A DNA stretch of 64,000 nucleotides from Planctomycetaceae bacterium (GCA_020638955.1 JACKHO010000002.1:744001-808000); one strand, 5' to 3'. Positions 16,589 through 26,221 are shown, counted from the stretch's first letter. Numbers and translations are program-made. The notes: generated by a model from the letters alone, not told the origin.

Positions 16589-17599
16589 TTAGAACTCGCC
16601 TACTGTTTCACCGTCGGCAATTTCGCCCAGATGGCGGAAGGTGTTGTAGTCGATGTTTTCGCTCAGGAAGTGCACCGATCCGTCGGCCAGAATGAAATGC
16701 AGGCCACCGACGTGAGCACTGGAGAAGTGCACAATGTGGTTGGTCGAGTTGGGAGTGCGGTGCATCGACATGCCTCCCATGCTCTGCCCCACGTGTCCGA
16801 GCACCAGAGAACCTTGTGCCTCGTTGGCCATCATGGGGTTCATGCCAATCATCATGTTGGTCATGCCGGAGGGCCGCGAAACGCCGGGCAGTGCGGCATA
16901 CCACGAAGAATTCGAATTCGACGGGGCCTGATACATCGGAGCTCCTGTATTCGTCTCTCCGACAAAGTCTGCGAAGTGCATGCGTTCGCCGACCATAATG
17001 GTGTTGGACGTTCCATCAGTGACATCCCGCATTCCCTTACGGCTGTTGCGGTAGAACAGACCATCACCCTGAGGTTGCCCCGCGTTCATCGTGACGCTGC
17101 CGTAGCCGAATATGCCGACATAGTTGGCTGAGCCCAGCTCATAGGTTGTGCCACCGCCGTCAGTAACGGTGAACTTGTTGGGCTGAGGGTCAGACGGACA
17201 GGCGAATACGGGGAGGAATTCACTGCCATGTTCGGCGTTGTGATGATCAGTGGCGTCTTCGTTGAAATCGAAGTGGTTGTAAAGGGGTGCCTGATCGATG
17301 TAGGGCAAAATCATGGTTCCCCAGGCAAAGCCCGGTCCGGTTTCCATAGTCGCCATGGCCGTGTTGTTAATGTTCCGCGTGATGTAGCCGGGCGGAAAGA
17401 CGGTAAACGTGTCGTGATAGTTGTGCAGTGCCAGCCCAATTTGCTTGAGGTTGTTCTTGCACTGTGAACGCCGAGCCGCTTCCCGGGCCTGTTGGACAGC
17501 GGGGAGCAGCAGGGCAATGAGCACGGCGATGATGGCAATGACCACCAGCAGTTCGATGAGTGTGAATCCGCGATGACGGCGGGTGTAAATGCGGGACAT
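16589..17599 (-). CDS. DUF1559 protein with type IV pilin-like N-terminus (paralog)
   Basis: This 336-residue protein starts at the ATG at 17599 with AGGAGAGG upstream. The first 60 residues are nearly identical to those of the protein at 15348 (RGFTLIELLVVIAIIAVLIA, then LLLPAVQQAREAARRSQCKN), while the remainder diverges. It ends with VGGLHFILADGSVHFLSENI, the usual DUF1559 C-terminal block. It has an unusual Met-rich stretch, GMTNMMIGMNPMMANE, in the middle. The two DUF1559 genes are 146 bp apart and may be separate transcription units. Confidence 0.93.
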   Translation of the reverse strand: MSRIYTRRHRGFTLIELLVVIAIIAVLIALLLPAVQQAREAARRSQCKNNLKQIGLALHNYHDTFTVFPPGYITRNINNTAMATMETGPGFAWGTMILPYIDQAPLYNHFDFNEDATDHHNAEHGSEFLPVFACPSDPQPNKFTVTDGGGTTYELGSANYVGIFGYGSVTMNAGQPQGDGLFYRNSRKGMRDVTDGTSNTIMVGERMHFADFVGETNTGAPMYQAPSNSNSSWYAALPGVSRPSGMTNMMIGMNPMMANEAQGSLVLGHVGQSMGGMSMHRTPNSTNHIVHFSSAHVGGLHFILADGSVHFLSENIDYNTFRHLGEIADGETVGEF

Positions 17600-17769
17600 G
17601 TGTCCTCTCCTTGATGAAGTGCAGCGCGCATGGCGCTGCTGGTTGTTTTGCTGAATGACCGCGCATGCGGGCGCGGGGGAGAATGAGACTTACTCACGAC
17701 CGTGCTTGGAGCCGGTAATTCACAGACAGGAGCGTCTGTGCCACCTGGCAAAGAAAGCACGGAAACGGT

Positions 17770-18222
17770 TCAGCAACTTGCTTCCGGCGGCGGGAGAGGA
17801 GGTGCCTCGTTCAGACAATTGAGTGCACAGCCAGCCAAGGGAGAGAGAGAGTCAGCGTGGACCACGCTCAACAAAGCGGCGCGGACGACTGGGATCTGGT
17901 CATGCGCTTCCGGCGGAACTGAGGGAGCCTCGGAGTTCCCGCATCCGCACGCGCGAATGCTTGGGCCATGAGACTCTTTGGGATGAGACTTTTGCTGACA
18001 GCAGCTATGGCCAGATTCTTTATCCGAGCCCTTGGCCACACAACAGCAGCACGTCCCGGCATTGCGTGACTCAAGACTGCAACAGCATCCCGGCGCCGGT
18101 GCTCCAGTTGCACCACTCACAAATGCTGGAACTCCCAGTGAATACAACACGCACCACACCGCAACGAGTCGTCGCAGGACGACCGTACGAGAGCGGCGAT
18201 TGTTGAGGAGTTGTTGCAGCAT
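17770..18222 (-). CDS. Cysteine-rich exported protein of unknown function
   Basis: With the ATG at 18222 the product has 150 residues. It starts with a basic stretch and a hydrophobic segment (LRRLVAVWCVLYSLGVPAFV) that reads as a signal peptide or membrane anchor. Many cysteines follow, in clusters: APGCCCSLES, GTCCCCVAKG, HSCCQQKSHP and ACGCGN. The C-terminal part is hydrophobic and Pro-rich. Such clusters suggest metal binding, for example copper or zinc, or a disulfide-bonded surface protein. I do not recognise a family. It is divergent from mutL and upstream of the DUF1559 pair; a longer frame from 18294 is possible but has no better start. Confidence 0.6.
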   Translation of the reverse strand: MLQQLLNNRRSRTVVLRRLVAVWCVLYSLGVPAFVSGATGAPAPGCCCSLESRNAGTCCCCVAKGSDKESGHSCCQQKSHPKESHGPSIRACGCGNSEAPSVPPEAHDQIPVVRAALLSVVHADSLSPLAGCALNCLNEAPPLPPPEASC

Positions 18223-18549
18223 GTTTGGTTTTGTGAAGCAGTCCAGTGCCCCAAAGCGTCCCATCAAGTTACGCATCCCGCAGACCAGATTCAATCACTG
18301 CAACGGGAGTTCTCAGAATTAGCGTCAGCACCTGCACCATGCGAGAACAAGTCTCCGGCCACCAATCAGCAGTGAACAAAAGGCCACGTCGGGTGTGCAA
18401 CATTCGGTGTCAGCAGCAGTTACCGAGCAGGACGGAGAAACATGATGTTCATCACTCAAAATGAGCCATCGGCGACTGTTGCGATCTTGTGCCGGGGGGA
18501 TCAAACTGTTGCTGCAGGCACAGGAATACTAACGGAGTTGACGGCACCC
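18223..18549. other. Divergent intergenic region upstream of mutL
   Basis: 327 bp between the Cys-rich gene and mutL. The mutL frame stays open upstream to an ATG at 18442, but that leader shows no similarity to MutL. I see no hairpin or clear promoter. Confidence 0.4.
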
Positions 18550-20496
18550 ATGTCGGTGGACACGGACGTAGCAACACGCATTCAGCAACTTTCGCAGAGC
18601 GTCATCAATAAGATTGCCGCCGGTGAAGTCATTGAGCGTCCGGCCAGCGTGGTGAAAGAACTGCTGGAAAACTCGGTCGATGCACTCTCGACCCGCATCG
18701 ACGTCGACATCGAACAGGGCGGGGCTGATCTCATTCGGATTGTCGACAACGGGGAGGGGATTCATCCCGAGGACTTTGCCCTCGCAGTAGCAAGTCATGC
18801 GACAAGTAAAATTCGAAGTGCTGACGACCTCTTCAGTGTGCAGACCATGGGATTCCGCGGCGAGGCCCTGGCGTCGATTTCCGAGGTGAGCAATTTCCGC
18901 GTACGCTCGCGACAAGCCGATCAGGAAACCGGTCTGGAAATGGAAGTCAACGGCGGGGTGGCCAGTGCTCCGCGTCCGTGCGGCTGTCCAGTCGGCACTC
19001 AAATGGAAGTGCGACAGCTCTTCTTTAACACTCCGGTGCGTCGCAAGTTCCTAAAAACACAATCAACCGAGTTCGCACACATCAGCGAGCAGTTTACCCG
19101 CATCGCATTGGCGAATCCTGGACTGCAAATGAATCTGCGCCATAACGGCAAGCAGGTCTACCAACTCCCCGCATCGACAAGCCATCTCGAACGCCTCCGC
19201 ATGTTCTTCGGCAGCGAACTGGCCGGGCAACTCATTGCCGTTGATGGTGAATATGAAGGCGTGCGGCTGTGGGGATTCGTCGGGCATCCCTCGCTCAGTA
19301 AGTCGAACCGTAAGGGACAGTACTTGTTTTTGAACGGTCGCTGGATTCAGGACCGTTCGCTGCAGCACGCGCTCTCCGAGGCGTATCGCGGTTTGTTGAT
19401 GGTGGGCCGGCATCCTGTCGCGTTTCTGTTCCTCGAGCTCTCGCCGGAACAGGTCGACGTCAATGTGCATCCTACGAAATCGGAAGTGCGGTTCCGCGAC
19501 AGCCAGACGCTTTATCGTCTCGTCCTCTCCAGTTTGCGGAACCGATTCCTCAGCATGGACCTTGACTCACAAATCGACGTGAGTCGCGCGAATCGGTTCG
19601 GCAAGAAGAGCGTCGACGAAGACGACGAGAATACCGACGATTCCGAGCCACGTAGGCTGCAACAGGAACTGGTCGCCTGGACACGGCAGCAACTGCCCCA
19701 GACGACCAGTCCGCAAAGTCCGTTGCCGACATACCCCGCGCCGCAGCCGACAGGTGAAGCGTCAGTCAGTGACAGCGACGATGCAGCATCTCCGCTCGAT
19801 GCATACGCTGATGACCTGTTCGCGACACCGAGTGTGGCGCGAACCACCGGCGAGTCGAGCAGTGCCCCAATCGTCCATGTCGATGACTCACAGGCTGCGG
19901 CGTATCCAACTTCTGGCCGTACGGCATTACGTGCCATGCAGGTGCATGACTGCTATCTGGTGGTCGAGTCAGAGCAGGGAATTATGGTCATCGACCAGCA
20001 TGCTCTGCACGAACGCATCATGTACGAGTATTTGCGAGAACGGATTCTCGGCGGCAAAGTCGAAATTCAGCGTTTGCTCATTCCACTTACAATCGAACTG
20101 TCGGCGCGTGAATGTCATTTGTTGTTGGATCAGGTCGAATTGCTGAAGGAGCTAGGAATCCTCATCGAGTCATTTGGTGGGACAACCATTATGGTGACGG
20201 GGTATCCCGCCATCATGAAGAAGGCTGATCCCACCAAGTTGCTCCGCGACATTTCCGAAATGCTCGAAACGTCCGGTAGCAAACTGACCCGCCGTGATTT
20301 GCTCGACAGTTCGATGCACATGATGGCCTGCAAAGCTGCCATCAAAGCCGGGCAGAGACTTAGCTCAGAAGAAATTGAATCCTTACTGGAACAGCGGCAT
20401 TTGTGCGAGGACCACCATCACTGCCCACACGGACGACCCACAGCTCTCGTGTTGTCTCGTTCCGAATTGGATCGGCAGTTTGGTCGGCTGGGATAG
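18550..20496 (+). CDS. mutL: DNA mismatch repair protein MutL with endonuclease motif
   Basis: The start at ATG 18550 places the conserved IQQLSQSVINKIAAGEVIER close to the N-terminus, giving 648 residues. The GHKL ATPase motifs follow: ELLENSVDA, DNGEGIHPED and GFRGEALASI. A low-complexity acidic/Pro linker (about 345-450) leads to the C-terminal dimerisation domain, which has DQHALHERIMYE near residue 482, plus ACKAAIKAG and CPHGRP. That DQHA(x)2E(x)4E motif is the zinc-dependent nicking site of MutL proteins in bacteria lacking MutH. So this MutL probably nicks the new strand itself. Confidence 0.96.
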   Translation: MSVDTDVATRIQQLSQSVINKIAAGEVIERPASVVKELLENSVDALSTRIDVDIEQGGADLIRIVDNGEGIHPEDFALAVASHATSKIRSADDLFSVQTMGFRGEALASISEVSNFRVRSRQADQETGLEMEVNGGVASAPRPCGCPVGTQMEVRQLFFNTPVRRKFLKTQSTEFAHISEQFTRIALANPGLQMNLRHNGKQVYQLPASTSHLERLRMFFGSELAGQLIAVDGEYEGVRLWGFVGHPSLSKSNRKGQYLFLNGRWIQDRSLQHALSEAYRGLLMVGRHPVAFLFLELSPEQVDVNVHPTKSEVRFRDSQTLYRLVLSSLRNRFLSMDLDSQIDVSRANRFGKKSVDEDDENTDDSEPRRLQQELVAWTRQQLPQTTSPQSPLPTYPAPQPTGEASVSDSDDAASPLDAYADDLFATPSVARTTGESSSAPIVHVDDSQAAAYPTSGRTALRAMQVHDCYLVVESEQGIMVIDQHALHERIMYEYLRERILGGKVEIQRLLIPLTIELSARECHLLLDQVELLKELGILIESFGGTTIMVTGYPAIMKKADPTKLLRDISEMLETSGSKLTRRDLLDSSMHMMACKAAIKAGQRLSSEEIESLLEQRHLCEDHHHCPHGRPTALVLSRSELDRQFGRLG

Positions 20497-20697
20497 CCAC
20501 TCCTGCAGAAGTCGTGACTCCGTCATCGCTTAAGGCGTATTCGCTACAGTCCGAATAATCGTGAAAGCTTTCCGTTCGGCAAATCTCCATGTCCCGCCGA
20601 TTGTCGCTGTCATGTGTACGTGACTAGAATTGCGGGAGCATTCGGCAGTCCGCAACAGGGCTGTGGTTATTCCTTGTGAGGGTTGCGGACGAACCAA

Positions 20698-21810
20698 ATG
20701 CCCATATCGGTAACGTGTCCCAGGTGTGACACCAAATTACGTGTCAAAGATGAAGCGGCGGGCCTTAAGGCACGTTGTCCGAAATGCCGTTCTGTCATCA
20801 ACATCCCAAATGAGATCGACTCTTGGGAAACACCCGGCGCGATGGAATCGAATGTTCTCGACGCCCAAGTTGTGGGTGGCACGGCAGCAGCGGATGAAGA
20901 AGATCTCCTCTCTGATGACGAACTGGGCGAAATCGAACAATTAAGGCCCTGCCCGATTTGCGGCGAATCAATTAAACAACGGGCTCGGTTCTGCCGGTAT
21001 TGCGATGAAGAGTTCGAACGTCCCAAAGATCGAGATCGATCTGGGCGACGACAGCCGCGGAGCAGGCAAGAACCAACTCAAGTTCCGGAAGGGGGCAAAG
21101 ATACCATTGTCACGTGCGACTGCGGTGCCGCCGTACGCGTTCCCCCGGAGCGACTCGGAAAACAGTTCGCCTGCCCTCAATGCCAGCGGGGTATCGCACT
21201 GACTGTTGATGGCGTCCGACTGCCGGTGAAGACATTGCCCTCAGGTGGCGAGGTCGGGCTGTGCCAAATCTGTCAGACCAAAGTGACTCCTGGTGAGGAA
21301 TACGTGGAGTGTCTGGAATGTCAGCAGGTGCACCATTCGGAATGCTGGGCGGAAGTAGGGGGCTGCGGAACATACGGATGCAAGCAGGCCCCTATTATCG
21401 ACAAACCAAACGCGCCCTCGGCACAGCCTACATCGGCGTGGGGTGACAACAAAGAGTGCCCCATTTGTCGACGCACCATCAAAGCCGTCGCTTTGCGGTG
21501 TCGATACTGTAAAACGGACTTTGAATCTGCCGATCCCATGTCGCGACGAGAATTGCGAGCGCGACGGCGGGCGAAGCAGGAGGTGAATCAGCTCAAGACG
21601 GTCACCGTCGTGGTGTTCATTTTCAGTCTGTTCGGTTGTACGTCGCCATTTATGCTGCTGGCCGCGGCGTTTTACCTGTACCCTAAGCGTGAAGAAATTG
21701 CACGAAGTGGTCCACTGTTTGCAATCCTGATTTATTTGTCGCTTGCCATCTCGGCACTGTTTACACTCCTCATTGGAGGCGCCCTGATATTCCAGGCTGT
21801 TTCGAGCTAG
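20698..21810 (+). CDS. Membrane protein with multiple zinc ribbons and a prokaryotic RING-like domain
   Basis: From the ATG at 20698 (a TTG at 20683 is the alternative) the product has 370 residues. Zinc modules come in series: an MJ0042-type ribbon (CPRCDTKLRVKDEAAGLKAR, CPKC), a CPICGE...CRYC ribbon, a second CDCG...CPQC ribbon, then a RING/treble-clef-like module CQICQTKVTPG...CLECQQVHHSECW...GCGTYGC, and a last CPICRR...CRYC. Two hydrophobic segments end the protein. The RING-like module recurs in the next gene 20-30 bp downstream. Prokaryotic RING-type domains are known, but their partners are mostly uncharacterised. The zinc part is probably cytoplasmic. Confidence 0.8.
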   Translation: MPISVTCPRCDTKLRVKDEAAGLKARCPKCRSVINIPNEIDSWETPGAMESNVLDAQVVGGTAAADEEDLLSDDELGEIEQLRPCPICGESIKQRARFCRYCDEEFERPKDRDRSGRRQPRSRQEPTQVPEGGKDTIVTCDCGAAVRVPPERLGKQFACPQCQRGIALTVDGVRLPVKTLPSGGEVGLCQICQTKVTPGEEYVECLECQQVHHSECWAEVGGCGTYGCKQAPIIDKPNAPSAQPTSAWGDNKECPICRRTIKAVALRCRYCKTDFESADPMSRRELRARRRAKQEVNQLKTVTVVVFIFSLFGCTSPFMLLAAAFYLYPKREEIARSGPLFAILIYLSLAISALFTLLIGGALIFQAVSS

Positions 21811-21841
21811 GCGTTCTTCTGTTTTTGATTTGGTCCTTCGT

Positions 21842-23272
21842 ATGTTACCTCCCCGCTTACGTCCTGCCGGAACCCGCGACGCCGGGGCGACCTGTACGCA
21901 CTGCAATCGTGAAATTCGACTTCACGAGGCAGTGGCCGCGTGCAGTCAATGTGGTCGCGTACATCACGAGACCTGCTGGTTCGACCACAACGGATGCGGT
22001 TCATACGGATGCGTATCTGAGCAGGCGCTGGCAACGGGCGATCCCTCCATGAAGATTTCTATTGATGAAATCGAAGGGGCGTTTGTTTCCATGCCAGCCG
22101 CCAACGAGACGGGCGAGGCCGCTCCCTCGCCTGACGGTCGTCGCCGTCGCAAGCGCGTGCAGTACACTGGATGGAACAAGCTCACCATTGCGTCGTTCAT
22201 TGTCGCCCTGTTGTCACTCAGCCTTGGGCTTTTGAGCATCCCCGTTATTGGGATTATCACTGGTCCCGCCATGCTCATTGGCTTGGTCATCGGCCCGATT
22301 GCCGCTCTACTGGGAGCTCTCGGGCTGGCGAGTCGCGGCCCACAACAAAAAGGCTTGTGGCTTGGCTTATTTGCCATTTTCTTTGGTCTGGCATCGTTTG
22401 GCGGCATTACGATCTACTTTGCATCTCAAATGGGGGTGATGGGGCAGCATCACGTGAATATCATGGACGATGCCGACATCGACCCCGAAGTGCTGCGAGA
22501 TTTGCCAGCCCCCATTGGTCGTGCCATGCGGGCCAACGTCGTCATCGAAACTCAAGGGAAGTTCGGCATCCTCAGCACGGCGCTCGGTTCCGGCGTGATT
22601 CTGAACATCGAAAACGGCACGGCCCTGGTACTCACCAACCGCCACGTCGTCGACCTTGACTATGATGGTCCGGGCGAAGGTGGAGACGATGACCCTCTCC
22701 CCGAATCCACCCTCGACGTTCAAATGATTGGGCAGCCAGCCCAGTCCGGTTCCGTAGTTTGGATTGCCCCCTACGGAATTGACCTGGCACTGGTTCGCGT
22801 GGTTGGGGTTCCGCAGAGCGAACATATCGCCTCAGCAATTTGGGATATCGCCAAGACTCCCAAAATTGGAGAGCCGGTATTCGCCGTTGGCAATCCTCAC
22901 GGCCTCAGTTGGACGCACACTGAAGGGAACATTTCACAGAAACGAATTCAGCATGCTGGGCCACTGTCGATTGACCTTATCCAGACATCTGCGGCCATCA
23001 ATTCGGGAAACAGCGGTGGTGGTCTTTATGATGCCGCGGGACATCTCATCGGCATTAACACTTACACGCAAGACAAATCCATCGCCGAAGGATTGGGATT
23101 CGCAGTCTCGTTCGAAGAACTGCTCGACTTGGTGCCAGATGAGTATCATTTGGGAGCCCGCAAGACAGATGCACTCGAGGCCCCCATTGAAATCGAGACC
23201 CCCGTTGAAATTGAAGTACCTGTGGATGACGAGCCCACAGACAAAGCAAAAATCAGACTGCTGACTGAGTAA
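21842..23272 (+). CDS. RING-like domain, membrane segments and trypsin-like serine protease fusion
   Basis: The 476-residue protein (ATG at 21842; a TTG at 21830 is possible) begins with a RING-like zinc module, CTHCNREIRLHE...CSQCGRVHHETCW...GCGSYGC. This closely matches the module in the preceding gene. Then come about three to four hydrophobic segments (about 120-200) and an S1C/DegP-type protease domain. Catalytic residues are His in LTNRHVV, Asp in GIDLALVRV, and Ser in NSGNSGGGLYD. No PDZ domain is visible; instead there is a tail of acidic repeats (IEIETPVEIEVPVDDE). The gene is likely co-transcribed with the upstream one. The protease domain probably faces outside the membrane. Confidence 0.85.
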   Translation: MLPPRLRPAGTRDAGATCTHCNREIRLHEAVAACSQCGRVHHETCWFDHNGCGSYGCVSEQALATGDPSMKISIDEIEGAFVSMPAANETGEAAPSPDGRRRRKRVQYTGWNKLTIASFIVALLSLSLGLLSIPVIGIITGPAMLIGLVIGPIAALLGALGLASRGPQQKGLWLGLFAIFFGLASFGGITIYFASQMGVMGQHHVNIMDDADIDPEVLRDLPAPIGRAMRANVVIETQGKFGILSTALGSGVILNIENGTALVLTNRHVVDLDYDGPGEGGDDDPLPESTLDVQMIGQPAQSGSVVWIAPYGIDLALVRVVGVPQSEHIASAIWDIAKTPKIGEPVFAVGNPHGLSWTHTEGNISQKRIQHAGPLSIDLIQTSAAINSGNSGGGLYDAAGHLIGINTYTQDKSIAEGLGFAVSFEELLDLVPDEYHLGARKTDALEAPIEIETPVEIEVPVDDEPTDKAKIRLLTE

Positions 23273-23274
23273 CA

Positions 23275-23823
23275 TTACTGGCGGTAAATGAACAGTCGTG
23301 GTGCTGCAGGTTTGTCGGCGACAGTTTGCTTCACAAGTGTTCCATGCGGCGCATTCTGATCGAGAAAGCTCTCGACTGCTGCCGCCTCTTCATCACCACC
23401 GCGATGCCCCGGATATGCCAGGACAGTCAGAATTCCACCGGCCCGTAGCAACTCAAGGGCCTGACGGAGCCCTTCGAGCGTCGACTCAGTCGTCGTCATG
23501 CACTTCTTATCGCCGCCGGGAAGGTAGCCCAGATTAAACATGACGGCGGCCACATTTCCGACAATGCCTCGCGGCAAATGCGAGATCAATTCAGCATGCG
23601 ACGACTGAAACAGTATTGCGCGCCCGGCGAATTCACTGATACGCTTCTGCGTTTCCTGAATCGCGGCCGACTGAATGTCGAACCCGAACACCGTGCCCGC
23701 CGGGCCAACCAGCTGCGCGAGGAACAACGTGTCATAGCCGTTTCCGATAGTCGCATCGACCACTATGTCGCCCGGCTGCACGACGTCAGCAACGGCTTGT
23801 TGTGCCAGTTCCGTTTGCTGCAT
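23275..23823 (-). CDS. MnmM/YtqB-type tRNA wobble-uridine methyltransferase
   Basis: 182 residues from the ATG at 23823, which has AGGTGA just upstream; a GTG at 23832 directly abuts the upstream stop codon. The SAM-binding motif DATIGNGYDTLFLAQLVGP and the FDIQSAAIQETQKRI, MFNLGYLPGGDK and LAYPGHRGGDEE blocks match the YtqB family. Bacillus YtqB (MnmM) makes mnm5s2U at tRNA position 34. This class I Rossmann methyltransferase lacks a separate RNA-binding domain, as in the family. It sits downstream of the glycerate kinase gene, tightly coupled, and converges with the protease gene with only two bases between them. Confidence 0.82.
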   Translation of the reverse strand: MQQTELAQQAVADVVQPGDIVVDATIGNGYDTLFLAQLVGPAGTVFGFDIQSAAIQETQKRISEFAGRAILFQSSHAELISHLPRGIVGNVAAVMFNLGYLPGGDKKCMTTTESTLEGLRQALELLRAGGILTVLAYPGHRGGDEEAAAVESFLDQNAPHGTLVKQTVADKPAAPRLFIYRQ

Positions 23824-23832
23824 GGACGTCAC

Positions 23833-25206
23833 CTAAGCGTCCTGCCCGTCAATAATCGCAACACGCAAATCCATGACATTCGTGCCCGTCGGGCCCGTCT
23901 TCAGCAGTCCGCCGCACTGCTCAAAAAACGTGTAGGAATCATTGCGTTGCAAGTAGTCGTCAATGGAAAGTCCAGCCTGCCGCACGGTGTGAATTAACTC
24001 GTTGTCAACAAACGCGCCTGCTGCGTCGGTCGGGCCATCTTCTCCATCTGTGCCGCCCGACAAGAGAGCAATGCCTTGAGTCGCAGATTCACTCAACCGC
24101 TGCAGTGCGGCCAGCACCAGTTCCTGATTGCGACCTCCGCGTCTCGGCCCAGTCGTTTCGGAGAGCCGTACCGTCGGTTCCCCACCGCTGATGAGACAAA
24201 CCGGCCGCTTCAAATTCTGTCCCGCCTGCCCGAGACACCACTCCGCCATGCGGCTCCCTTCTTCACGGGCAATTCCGTTTTGGTCATATTCCTCAACCAG
24301 AACATCAATCCCACGTCGCTGGGCTTCGGCAACAGCCGCAGATACCGCCGTGTGATTATTCCCCACGATTTGATGCACACAACGAGCTGACACTTGCGGC
24401 AGCGCCGTCGCCGGTGAATGCAGTTGTTGATTCAACAACTGCAGGACGCGAGTCGGAATTTGTTCCGGCGTCAGTAGCTCGGTGAGAATCTCCAATGCGC
24501 GTGTCGCAGACTGTTGTGGCGACTGTTGCTCAGTGATGTAGCACGGCCCTGAGGCAATGACATCGAGGGGATCACCAATGACGTCGGAGATAATCAGGAC
24601 CAGCATGAGTCCGGCATTGCAGGCGCGCAGCAGCCCTCCCCCCTTGATCGCAGAAAGTTGACTGCGCACGGCATTCAGTTGCTGGATATTGGCCCCGGCA
24701 GCACTCAGGTTTCGGACGACCGTGACTTTGTCTTCAAGTTCAATTCCGTCTCGCAGTGCGGGCAGTAGTGCACTTCCACCACCCGACAACAGCACGAGGC
24801 ACAAGTCCTGTGGTCGGCATTCGGCAACACGCCGCAGAATTTCCTGCGTTCCCGCAATTCCTTCAGGGCGAGGCTCATTTACGCCAGTCGGACGTGCTGC
24901 ATGCAAGTGAATAGGTTCGCAAATTTCGCTCTCAGTTCCGGCGGGAACATTGACCCAGCCAGACATGCGAGACATCCACTCTGGTCCCAAAGCTTCAATG
25001 AGCCCCACCGCCATACCGCTGCCTGCTTTTCCTCCTCCGACCACACACACCTGACTGTCTGCTTGTGCATGCCAGACTTCGTTGCCAACCGTAATGGAAT
25101 TCGCGTCGGCCTTCACAGACTGAGCGACGAGCTCGCGTGAGTCGACGGCGCGGACTCCTGCTTCCCAAATCGCCAACGCGTGTTGTCGCAAGCTCTCTGT
25201 CGGCAT
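23833..25206 (-). CDS. Glycerate 2-kinase (DUF4147/MOFRL type)
   Basis: The ATG at 25206 gives 457 residues. Conserved glycerate kinase type-2 blocks are present: VVGGGKAGSGMAVGL, VLLSGGGSALLPAL, LNAVRSQLSAIKGGGL, SDVIGDPLDVIASGPC, and the MOFRL-domain GPRRGGRNQELVLAAL plus SGGTDGEDGPTDAAGA. The enzyme phosphorylates D-glycerate to 2-phosphoglycerate, joining serine or glyoxylate-derived glycerate to glycolysis. It lies 46 bp downstream of fmt on the same strand and abuts the methyltransferase, so the three genes probably form one transcript. Confidence 0.92.
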   Translation of the reverse strand: MPTESLRQHALAIWEAGVRAVDSRELVAQSVKADANSITVGNEVWHAQADSQVCVVGGGKAGSGMAVGLIEALGPEWMSRMSGWVNVPAGTESEICEPIHLHAARPTGVNEPRPEGIAGTQEILRRVAECRPQDLCLVLLSGGGSALLPALRDGIELEDKVTVVRNLSAAGANIQQLNAVRSQLSAIKGGGLLRACNAGLMLVLIISDVIGDPLDVIASGPCYITEQQSPQQSATRALEILTELLTPEQIPTRVLQLLNQQLHSPATALPQVSARCVHQIVGNNHTAVSAAVAEAQRRGIDVLVEEYDQNGIAREEGSRMAEWCLGQAGQNLKRPVCLISGGEPTVRLSETTGPRRGGRNQELVLAALQRLSESATQGIALLSGGTDGEDGPTDAAGAFVDNELIHTVRQAGLSIDDYLQRNDSYTFFEQCGGLLKTGPTGTNVMDLRVAIIDGQDA

Positions 25207-25252
25207 GATGGAATTCCCCTGTTGTGCATCGGCACGCGTAAAAGAATCGACT

Positions 25253-26221
25253 CTATGCCAGTCCGTTTGTAAAAAACGCCCCTGCGACGAGTGGAGTTCC
25301 CCGCAGGAATTCTTCGACCGACATGGCACGCTTTCCTTCCGGTTGCAGCAGGCTTACAGCGAGGGCACCATCTGCGGTGCGTACGTGCAGCGTACCAGCT
25401 GGAGAATCGAGAATTGTACCCGGTGGGACCGCTTCCTCACGCTGACTCAAGGAAATCGGCTCGACACGCAGAATGAGAATCCGCTTGCTGCTACCGTCTC
25501 CACCATCCAGAAATGTCCAGGGATTTGGCCAGGGCTGCATGGCCCGGATGTGACAGTCAATTTCTCGTGACGTCTTTGTCCAGTCGATGAGCCCCGCTGA
25601 TTTAGGAATCTTCGGCGCCCGAGTCACCCCTTGGGTATCTTGCATAGTGCCTGTGGCCGTTCCCGCTTCTAATTGCGAGAGAACCTCCAGGGTTAAAGGC
25701 GCGGCCAGTCCTGCGAGACGGTCGTGGACGTCCCTGCTGGTATCCTGCGGCCCAATCGGCGTCGTCACTGAACCGTACATGGGCCCGGCATCGAGCTTTG
25801 GTTCAATTTGAAAAATGGTAACACCCGTTTCTGCCTCGCCACACCAGACAGCATATTGAATGGGAGCCGCGCCACGATATTTCGGCAGGAGCGATCCATG
25901 CAAATTCACGGCCCCCAGACGCGGAATCCCCAGCAGTTCCGCTGACAGAATTTGCCCGTATGCCGCGACGACGAAAATGTCCGCTCCAAAATCTCGCAGC
26001 GTTTGCAGTGACGCGGGCGCGTTAACGTTGTCCGGTTGGAACACAGCAATTCCGCGGTCAACAGCCAGCTCCTTCATCGGATGAGGATGAACGTGCTTGC
26101 CCCGCAGTACGCGATCGGGCTGAGTGACCAAACCGACAACGTCATGTTCCGAATCGGCCAGCGTCTGGAGAGTTGGCAGGGCGAATTCGCCCGTGCCCAT
26201 CATCAACACTTTGAGTGCCAC
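25253..26221 (-). CDS. fmt: Methionyl-tRNA formyltransferase
   Basis: This 322-residue enzyme transfers a formyl group from 10-formyl-THF to initiator Met-tRNA. The formyltransferase signature is NLHGSLLPKYRGAAPIQYAV, with the catalytic Asn-His and the downstream Asp in EPKLDAGPMYG. The N-terminal Rossmann motif MGTGEFALPTLQTL and the C-terminal OB-like anticodon-side domain are present. Length is normal for Fmt. It is the first gene of a run with glycerate kinase and the MnmM-like methyltransferase. Confidence 0.95.
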   Translation of the reverse strand: MALKVLMMGTGEFALPTLQTLADSEHDVVGLVTQPDRVLRGKHVHPHPMKELAVDRGIAVFQPDNVNAPASLQTLRDFGADIFVVAAYGQILSAELLGIPRLGAVNLHGSLLPKYRGAAPIQYAVWCGEAETGVTIFQIEPKLDAGPMYGSVTTPIGPQDTSRDVHDRLAGLAAPLTLEVLSQLEAGTATGTMQDTQGVTRAPKIPKSAGLIDWTKTSREIDCHIRAMQPWPNPWTFLDGGDGSSKRILILRVEPISLSQREEAVPPGTILDSPAGTLHVRTADGALAVSLLQPEGKRAMSVEEFLRGTPLVAGAFFTNGLA

